Below are positions 15,001 to 20,609 of a DNA stretch of 20,609 nucleotides, one piece after another. Source of the DNA: Clostridiaceae bacterium. Lineage in GTDB: Bacteria; Bacillota; Clostridia; Saccharofermentanales; DTU023. Position numbers and translations under genes: made by a program. The notes under the pieces are model-generated. The model was not told the DNA's origin, did no database searches, and worked only from the letters and a program-made list of their open reading frames with translations. The first letter of the stretch is position 1. Each line of letters starts with the position of its first letter. The stretch covers positions 1 through 20,609 of the forward strand of contig JAAZMK010000026.1 in NCBI GenBank assembly GCA_012798865.1, given 5' to 3'.

Positions 15001-16775
15001 CAAACACGAAATGTCCTGAAAACAATACGAAGTCGAAGGCAAGTTTTCTCCGCCTGTTCGGATATGCTAAATACGCACTCCGCCCTCTTATCGGCGGGCT
15101 CCTTCTCACCATCTTGACGGTTGGACTCGATCTTGCCGGTCCCTATTTGCTCTCGCGCATTCTCGACGGAGAAATCATCGCGGGCGTTGGCGCTCGCGAT
15201 TACAAGACATTCGTCTGGATCATCGTACTCTACGCTTTATCCGTACTCTTCTCGCTCGCGACGCGTTATGCAGGAAACATCGCCAATCAGACGGCTTCCA
15301 ACCGTATTTCCGTCGTGATGCAGCGACAAGTGATGCGTCACGTACAGAGCATGCCTGTTTCATACTTCGATACATTAGCGGCGGGAACGGTCGTCTCGCG
15401 CATCACCAACGATACGAAAGCCGTTCGCGTATTCTTCAATACCGTTCTTTCGCAACTCCTGATGGCAGGTGTCTTCGCCTTAGGTATTTTATTCGGTCTG
15501 CTGTCGGTTGACTGGCGTCTGTTCCTCATCGCATCGCTATCGTTCCCAATTCTGTTCTTTATGTTTCGCGATTTCCAGAGGAAGTCGCTTCGATACAGTC
15601 GCAATGCCAGAAGAGGGATCAGCAGGCTTAATGCCAGCATGAACGAATATATTCAAGGCATCGAAGTCATCCAGTCATTTAATCGCGAACGATCGATGTA
15701 CGTCGCTTACAGCGAAATAAACGACGATGTTTTCCGCAACGGACTCGGGATGACGCGTCTGCATTCTTATAGCGGTTACAATGCCACGGAATCACTCAAC
15801 TATTTGATGCTCTCTTTCGCACTTCTATATTTCGGCATCGGCAATATCCTGGAAATCAGCATCGTGCCGATTGGGCATCTTTATCTCTTCATTGATTATA
15901 TGATCCGCTTTTTCACGCAGATGAACCGTGCCATGCAGCATTTGGGGAATTTGGAGCGCGCGCGTGGTGCGGCGGATCACATCTTTGAACTGCTCGACCG
16001 CGAAGCGCTTTCCGATACGGGCGAGATCGTCGAACATGTAGATGGAGATGTGTCGTTCGAGCATGTCACCTTCGCCTACAAACAAGATGAGATCGTCCTC
16101 CGCGATGTCAGTTTCAACGTCCCGCAAGGCGTCACCGCGGCTTTTGTCGGTCAGACAGGCGCCGGCAAATCGACTGTAATGAACCTCATCTTTTCATTTT
16201 ATCAACCCGATGAAGGGCGAATTCTTATCGATGGGAAAGACTTGACGACACTGAATAAAAAATCGGTCCGCAGTCACATGGCGATCGTGACACAGGAACC
16301 TTTCCTGTTCACCGGGACAGTCGAATCGAACATCACGCTCAATCGACCCTGGATCAGCTCTGAGGATGCCCGACAGGCACTCATTGAAGTCGGCGGCGGC
16401 GCTTTCCTCGCACGCCTCGACAAAGGAATGCAAACACCGGTAAGGGAGCGCGGCAGTGAATTTTCCGCCGGAGAGCGACAACTGATCTCCTTTGCGCGCG
16501 CACTCGCACAAAATCCTACGATTCTCATCCTTGACGAAGCGACTTCTCATGTTGACACAGAGACGGAAGCGATCATACAGCATGGCATTGAGCGTCTGTC
16601 GAAAGGAAGGACGACCTTGATCATCGCCCACCGACTTTCAACGATTCGCCATGCGAACAGAATTTACGTGCTTGATCAGGGTGAGATCGTCGAAGAGGGT
16701 TCACATGCTCAGCTGATGGAGAAAAACGGCATTTTTGCACACATGGTTGAAACACAAACTCGTCTGGCGCGATAA
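14997..16775 (+). CDS. ABC exporter half-transporter, catalytic-site subunit (BmrD/YheH-like)
   Basis: The 592-residue partner has the exporter membrane domain (about 25-320) and an ATPase domain with Walker A GQTGAGKS (385-392), Q433 and Walker B ILDE with catalytic E514. The switch histidine is H545. The signature motif deviates (FSAGERQ, 489-495). In a heterodimer that signature completes the degenerate site of the first subunit, while the canonical LSGGQ of the first completes the active site here, so the pair is internally consistent. I chose the ATG at 14997 because AAAGGAGGT lies 6 bases upstream and it overlaps the preceding stop as ATGA. In-frame starts at 14928 and 14976 exist but are inside the first gene; 14976 also has a GGAGG upstream. 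Confidence 0.92.
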   Translation: MTNTKCPENNTKSKASFLRLFGYAKYALRPLIGGLLLTILTVGLDLAGPYLLSRILDGEIIAGVGARDYKTFVWIIVLYALSVLFSLATRYAGNIANQTASNRISVVMQRQVMRHVQSMPVSYFDTLAAGTVVSRITNDTKAVRVFFNTVLSQLLMAGVFALGILFGLLSVDWRLFLIASLSFPILFFMFRDFQRKSLRYSRNARRGISRLNASMNEYIQGIEVIQSFNRERSMYVAYSEINDDVFRNGLGMTRLHSYSGYNATESLNYLMLSFALLYFGIGNILEISIVPIGHLYLFIDYMIRFFTQMNRAMQHLGNLERARGAADHIFELLDREALSDTGEIVEHVDGDVSFEHVTFAYKQDEIVLRDVSFNVPQGVTAAFVGQTGAGKSTVMNLIFSFYQPDEGRILIDGKDLTTLNKKSVRSHMAIVTQEPFLFTGTVESNITLNRPWISSEDARQALIEVGGGAFLARLDKGMQTPVRERGSEFSAGERQLISFARALAQNPTILILDEATSHVDTETEAIIQHGIERLSKGRTTLIIAHRLSTIRHANRIYVLDQGEIVEEGSHAQLMEKNGIFAHMVETQTRLAR

Positions 16776-16806
16776 TGTGAGCGAGTGTGACCGCCCCATT
16801 CGCCAG

Positions 16807-16837
16807 ACACGACACGCGTTCCCGCGCGAACGATAAC
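16807..16837. repeat. Direct repeat, copy 1 (31 bp)
   Basis: A 31-base unit beginning ACACGACACGCG and ending GAACGATAAC recurs at 16874-16904 with a single difference (30/31). Within it CGTTC and GAACG form a short inverted repeat around CCGCGC. It lies 31 bases past the stop of the ABC gene. Confidence 0.8.
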
Positions 16838-16873
16838 GCTTGTATGAGCAAAGAGTTCGAGTTGGGTGCGGAC

Positions 16874-16904
16874 ACACGATACGCGTTCCCGCGCGAACGA
16901 TAAC
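16874..16904. repeat. Direct repeat, copy 2 (31 bp)
   Basis: The second copy starts 67 bases after the first, leaving 36 bases between. It ends 24 bases before the DUF2752 start. Weaker similarity continues past both copies (TATGAGCAAAGAG and GATAGAGCAAGAG), which fits a local tandem duplication. No further copy was noticed in the window. Confidence 0.8.
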
Positions 16905-16928
16905 ACGATTGATAGAGCAAGAGACATC

Positions 16929-17423
16929 ATGGACGACAAGGACCAACATTCAAATAATTCAAATAAAGCAGCAAGGCGCGACACATGGAAATCTCTCATC
17001 GTGCTTGTGTTCTTCCTTCTCCTGATTTCTGAGCTGTTCGGTACGTCATGCTTGTTCGCCTCGATTTTCGGCATTCCCTGCGCAGGCTGCGGAAGCACGC
17101 GCGCCGTACGACTCTTGCTACAGGGAAGAGTCATGGACGCGTTGCGCATGCACCCGCTTATTTTCATTACGTTGTTTTTACTTGCGGTAATCCCGGCATT
17201 TGCGGTCGCGCGTTTTGTCGCAAAAAAAAGAGGTAAACAGTTCCATTCACCTCTTTCACCGCGTGCAACCGAGATTGTATTTTTCTCACTCGCTGCACTC
17301 TATATGATTGTCTACATCATTCGGATGATTATCCTATTTCCGCACACGGAACCCATGCTTTACAACGAGAACTCCGTGTGGGGAAAACTCGTCGCTCTCA
17401 TACGACAAGTCTTCTTTCGCTGA
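16929..17423 (+). CDS. DUF2752-family small membrane protein
   Basis: The 164-residue protein shows the DUF2752 hallmark C51-A-G-C54-G-S-T-R (CxxCGxTR) directly after the first membrane helix, followed by M-H75-P76 ahead of the second helix. Three hydrophobic segments are visible (about 22-48, 77-97 and 114-137). The family has no established biochemical role; the conserved cysteines could bind metal or form a disulfide at the membrane surface. I placed the start at the ATG at 16929 rather than an in-frame GTG at 16866, because the latter begins in the repeat region and gives a non-conserved N terminus. The upstream ribosome site is poor. It may be co-transcribed with the ABC exporter (153-base gap), with the repeats between. 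Confidence 0.8.
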   Translation: MDDKDQHSNNSNKAARRDTWKSLIVLVFFLLLISELFGTSCLFASIFGIPCAGCGSTRAVRLLLQGRVMDALRMHPLIFITLFLLAVIPAFAVARFVAKKRGKQFHSPLSPRATEIVFFSLAALYMIVYIIRMIILFPHTEPMLYNENSVWGKLVALIRQVFFR

Positions 17424-17451
17424 GTGCAACTGACTGAGGTACGACAGGGAA

Positions 17452-17465
17452 CACCGCTAGCGGTG
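17452..17465. repeat. Perfect 14-bp palindrome between convergent genes
   Basis: CACCGCTAGCGGTG reads the same on both strands. It lies in the 102-base gap between the stops of the DUF2752 gene (+) and the DUF4234 gene (-). It has no hairpin loop of its own and no T tract on either side, so it is more likely a protein-binding site or chance than a terminator. Confidence 0.4.
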
Positions 17466-17525
17466 GACCTCTCTTACGTCCAAGTCAGACTATCTAAGAC
17501 ACCAAACGTCTCCTCGTTACAACGA

Positions 17526-18116
17526 TTAAAAACGACCTTCGTAGAGAGCGTTCAAGCGCGATTGCACGTCATACATCATGACAAACCCGCCAATTCCGAG
17601 AAGAACGCTGAGCACGATCCATGTCAGGAATTTCTTCGACGAGATTATGCCTCTCCTGCGATCAATTTCTATGAGTGCATCATCAACCTGTGACCACAGC
17701 AGGAGTGTGAAAATAAAGCAAAGCAGTCCGAAGAACGTGTACTGCGGCTTTGTCGCCTCATACCCCAGCACGTTGTTAATCTCCTTGGAAACGGAGTAGA
17801 GCCAGAAAAGCGCATAAATACCACAGGTAATGATGCTCAATAAAATGACCATCCCGGGTGAACGAACCTCACCGCGAAAACCTGTCAACGGCATACCCCC
17901 CTGCGGGGATCCGTACGGCGGCTGTTGGTACGGAGGAGCCTGCTGATACGGGGGCTGTTGATACCCTTGATTGGGCGGGGCTTGATCGGCGTACACGTAA
18001 GGCTGCCCTTGCGCCGGCTGTCCGTATCCTGGAGATGCGGCGGGCATACGCGCACCACATGTTGTGCAGAATACGGCATTGTCGGGAACGGGATGTCCAT
18101 TTGGACAAGTTTTCAT
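17526..18116 (-). CDS. Zinc-ribbon DUF4234 membrane protein
   Basis: The 196-residue protein opens with a zinc-ribbon-like cluster (C4, H8, C17, C20 in CPNGHPVPDNAVFCTTCG). A Q/P/Y/G-rich linker follows (about 27-75, with repeated QQPPY-type units). A DUF4234 domain then begins SPGMVILLSIITCGIYALFWLY (residues 87-108) and contains two further membrane helices (about 127-141 and 163-181). DUF4234 proteins are small membrane proteins of unknown function. The start is the ATG at 18116, with AAGAGG 9 bases upstream; the open frame extends 50 codons further back, but the longer N terminus is not ribbon-like and lacks a better ribosome site. The layout (ribbon, low-complexity linker, membrane domain) parallels the gene at 11874. 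Confidence 0.85.
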   Translation of the reverse strand: MKTCPNGHPVPDNAVFCTTCGARMPAASPGYGQPAQGQPYVYADQAPPNQGYQQPPYQQAPPYQQPPYGSPQGGMPLTGFRGEVRSPGMVILLSIITCGIYALFWLYSVSKEINNVLGYEATKPQYTFFGLLCFIFTLLLWSQVDDALIEIDRRRGIISSKKFLTWIVLSVLLGIGGFVMMYDVQSRLNALYEGRF

Positions 18117-18256
18117 ATTCGAATACCTCTTTTCATCGTTTGATGCGAGACAGATTCCACTGCGTTTGACATCACTTACAGCTTCCTCATCTGCTGACTC
18201 AACATTAAATGAAACTGGGGATAAATTCAAGCGAAAAGGGAACCCTGTCGCGCCAA

Positions 18257-18284
18257 TTTTCATCATGGATTCGCAACCTATGAT
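18257..18284 (+). promoter_or_regulatory. Candidate promoter of the penicillin-binding protein gene
   Basis: A -10-like TATGAT (18279-18284) is preceded after 16 bases by a weak -35 TTTTCA (18257-18262). Initiation near 18291 would give a leader of about 38 bases. No good Shine-Dalgarno precedes the ATG at 18329 (only GGAAAA and CCGGAT), so the leader is unusual in that respect. Confidence 0.4.
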
Positions 18285-18328
18285 AAAATGGCGTTACTGA
18301 ATTCCAATACTTATGGAAAACCGGATAT

Positions 18329-20609
18329 ATGAACGAACGAGACCAAAGGCATAAACGCAATACAAGAGAAAAGAACCGACCGCCGTTCGCCGACCGTGCG
18401 CCGCGTAGAAGCGAAGCTTCTGAGATGTTGAGCCGAAACACACAAATCGTCAAGCGTACGGTGCCGTCACCAAAGCCGAGCCGGCGTAGCGATAATACGC
18501 GGTTCGCTCAAAGACCTGCATCGGAAATCCGAAACACGTCGATTCTCCCCGCTTCCATTCGCCAAAGTCGAAAATTCAAAAAGAGTAAACGTGAATTGCG
18601 CAAGCGTACCGTCGGACGCCCCACACGCAGCATGTCGGTCGTCTCGGTTCCGGCAGCGCTATGGTCTGGTGTCCGTAAGGGACTCTTACTTGTATTGGTT
18701 ATTGTCTTGGCGACGCTCGCCTTCATAGGCGGGTCGGGATTAGGTATGTTGTCCGGTTATGTTTCGACGGCTCAACCTCTTGAAATTGTCGACATCCGAA
18801 AGACGTACGACGCAACGTATATCTATGATCGATATGGACAGCAGGCTGCTATTCTCACAGGTTCTCAGAATATTCTTCGCGAATATGTGCCCATTTCAGT
18901 TGTCAAACCGACTTATCTCGATGAAGCCTTCATTGCGATCGAGGATGAACGCTTCGAGACGCACAGCGGAATCGATCCGAGACGCATCGCGAATGCGGTC
19001 GGAAACGTATTCCTTACATTCGGCGGTGACACGCACGGCGCGTCGACGATCACTCAACAAGTCGTCAAAATGATGTCAGGAGAAAATGAACGCTCAGCTC
19101 AGCGAAAAATTCAGGAGTGGGAGCGGGCAACGGAGCTTGAAAAAAAACTCTCCAAAGACGAGATTATGGAACTGTTCGTCAACATGGTGCCCATGGGCAA
19201 CCGATATGTCGGCGTACAGTCAGCGGCAAAAGCGTACTTCGGTAAAGATATTTCGCAACTTGACTTGGCTGAATGCGCCTTCCTTGCAGGCATTCCTAAT
19301 CTCCCCTCTATCTATAATCCTGCAACAGAGTACGGGCGACGCAATGCGTTAAGGCGTATGCGCATCACTTTGGCAAAGATGCTCGAGATCGGCAAAATTA
19401 CCGAAGACGAGTACCAGAAGGCACTCAACCGCGAACTCGATTTCCGTGCGATTGACGAGACCTCAAGTTCGGGACAGATCAACTCCTATTTCGTCGACGC
19501 CGTAATCAACGAAGTCATCGAACAGCTGGTGATACAGCGCGGGTATTCTCGCAGGCTCGCCCATACCGCAGTTTTTCAACACGGCTTGACGATTGAAACG
19601 ACGCTCGATCCTGAGATCCAGCGCATGGCGGAAGCGAGCTTCAAGAAAAAAGAGCTGTTCTCCGTCAATTACGATAAACTTCCCGATATGCCCCAGATGC
19701 CGGAGGCAGGCATAACCGTCATCTCAAATGAACCTGACTCTCTCGGTCAGATTGTCGCTTTAGTCGGAGGATTCGGCGAAAAGAAAACAAATCTCGGATT
19801 CAATCGCGCCACACAAGCGTACAGGCAGCCGGGCTCGTCCATCAAGCCGATTCTTGACTACGGTCCCGCCATGGATATGGGAATCATTACCGCCGCGACC
19901 ATTTTGATGGATGACCCGAAATTTCTCGACCCGCAGAATCCCGAAAAGGAATGGCCGGTAAACCACAGCCGCAAACACTACGGTCCTGTCACCGTGCGCT
20001 GGGCGCTCCGCAACTCTCTGAACACGACTGCTGTCGAAGTCTATGCTAATATGCTCACGCCGATGGTCGGATTATCCTACCTGAAACGGATGGGGATCGA
20101 TCGTATGAACGAACCTCAACCGGCAGGGGCGCTCGGCGGTTTTGCTAAAGGCATGACAACGGTTGAAATGGCGGGTGCCTTCTCTACTTTCGCAAGTCGC
20201 GGTCTCTTCACCAAACCTTACCTGTTCACACGCGTCCTCGACGCGGAAGGCAACGTTCTTCTCGAGCACAAGCCTGAATTTGACCAAGTGTTCTCGACGG
20301 AGACAGCGGACATCATGACGAACTTGCTTGTCGACACATTAGAAAACGCCAGCTGGATCGGTCCGTACGCAAAGCTCGGGAGACAAAAAGCCGCAGGAAA
20401 AACAGGCACATCCGATGAACGCGTTGACCGCTGGTTCGCCGGGTATACGCCGTACTATACTGCCGCCGTCTGGTATGGGTTCGACAACGCCTACGGTAGA
20501 CGTACGGAAATCAATGAAACTGATACGCGTTGCCCTATTCTGATCTGGAGAGATGTCATGTCCCAGATCCATGAGAATTTACCTGTCAAGCCTTTTGCCA
20601 TGTCGGATA
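18329..20609 (+). CDS. Class A penicillin-binding protein (PBP1A-type, bifunctional), 3' end outside window
   Basis: At least 760 residues are encoded, with no stop before the window ends. It builds peptidoglycan outside the membrane: a glycosyltransferase polymerises lipid II and a transpeptidase cross-links it. The first ~112 residues are cytoplasmic and very basic, followed by one membrane anchor (about 114-142). The GT51 domain has EDERFETHSG (catalytic E205), GASTITQQVVK (237-247) and AKAYFGK (300-306). The penicillin-binding domain has S503-S-I-K506 (SxxK), S563-L-N565 (SxN) and K691-T-G-T (KTGT). NMVPMGN replaces the more usual NxxYFG around 285-291. The ATG at 18329 is the only start between an in-frame TAA upstream and the conserved region's anchor; its ribosome site is weak. 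The gene name cannot be fixed from this alone. Confidence 0.95.
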   Translation, partial: MNERDQRHKRNTREKNRPPFADRAPRRSEASEMLSRNTQIVKRTVPSPKPSRRSDNTRFAQRPASEIRNTSILPASIRQSRKFKKSKRELRKRTVGRPTRSMSVVSVPAALWSGVRKGLLLVLVIVLATLAFIGGSGLGMLSGYVSTAQPLEIVDIRKTYDATYIYDRYGQQAAILTGSQNILREYVPISVVKPTYLDEAFIAIEDERFETHSGIDPRRIANAVGNVFLTFGGDTHGASTITQQVVKMMSGENERSAQRKIQEWERATELEKKLSKDEIMELFVNMVPMGNRYVGVQSAAKAYFGKDISQLDLAECAFLAGIPNLPSIYNPATEYGRRNALRRMRITLAKMLEIGKITEDEYQKALNRELDFRAIDETSSSGQINSYFVDAVINEVIEQLVIQRGYSRRLAHTAVFQHGLTIETTLDPEIQRMAEASFKKKELFSVNYDKLPDMPQMPEAGITVISNEPDSLGQIVALVGGFGEKKTNLGFNRATQAYRQPGSSIKPILDYGPAMDMGIITAATILMDDPKFLDPQNPEKEWPVNHSRKHYGPVTVRWALRNSLNTTAVEVYANMLTPMVGLSYLKRMGIDRMNEPQPAGALGGFAKGMTTVEMAGAFSTFASRGLFTKPYLFTRVLDAEGNVLLEHKPEFDQVFSTETADIMTNLLVDTLENASWIGPYAKLGRQKAAGKTGTSDERVDRWFAGYTPYYTAAVWYGFDNAYGRRTEINETDTRCPILIWRDVMSQIHENLPVKPFAMSD

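Noticed and set aside
16807..16904. Minimal CRISPR array (31-base repeat, 36-base spacer)
   Set aside because: Only two copies exist, no cas gene is in the window, and similarity between the copies extends past the repeat ends, which fits a tandem duplication better.
16866..16928. Longer N terminus of the DUF2752 protein from GTG at 16866
   Set aside because: The extension starts in the direct repeat region, is hydrophilic and non-family-like, and has no better ribosome site than the ATG at 16929.
18117..18266. Fifty extra N-terminal codons of the DUF4234 protein
   Set aside because: They precede the zinc ribbon normally found at the very N terminus, and the ATG at 18116 has an AAGAGG site at proper spacing.
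18759..19073. Separate small gene on the plus strand
   Set aside because: It lies in another frame of the penicillin-binding protein gene, whose glycosyltransferase motifs are read continuously through this region.

Overview
The window reads as a chromosomal segment of an anaerobic, mid-GC bacterium, most likely a Clostridia-type Firmicute. The basis is a bacterial V-type ATPase operon in the Enterococcus hirae ntp gene order, a BmrCD/YheIH-like heterodimeric ABC exporter, a class A penicillin-binding protein, AGGAGG-type ribosome sites, and a small HTH tail plus vWA pair that I associate with Clostridia. No mobile element, tRNA, rRNA or convincing CRISPR array was seen, and no gene-free stretch exceeds 300 bases.

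Layout: (1) 1-1217, + strand: the C-terminal end of an HTH-bearing protein (probably a macro-domain protein cut by the window edge), a strong terminator, then a stand-alone vWA/MIDAS protein whose ribosome site lies in an inverted repeat. (2) 1258-10468, - strand: a complete nine-gene V/A-ATPase operon, transcribed as G/H-I-K-E-C-F-A-B-D (ntpFIKECGABD order), with a candidate promoter at 10440-10468 and a terminator at 1258-1279. The K subunit carries the Na+-ligand residues known from E. hirae NtpK, so this is predicted to be a sodium-translocating rotary ATPase. (3) 10553-11746, - strand: a PlsC-type acyltransferase with an appended zinc ribbon. (4) 11874-16775, + strand: a zinc-ribbon multi-pass membrane protein, then a translationally coupled heterodimeric ABC exporter pair (one degenerate and one canonical ATP site). 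The leaders of the membrane protein and of the ABC pair share two sequence blocks, suggesting common control. (5) 16776-18116: a 31-bp direct repeat, a DUF2752 membrane protein (+) and a convergent zinc-ribbon/DUF4234 membrane protein (-). (6) 18329 to the window end, + strand: a PBP1A-type bifunctional peptidoglycan synthase, open at its 3' end.

The themes are envelope and energetics: an ion-pumping ATPase, phospholipid acylation, drug or lipid export, cell-wall synthesis, and three proteins carrying short zinc ribbons, two of which are multi-pass membrane proteins. Functions rest on motif recognition by eye; no database search was run.
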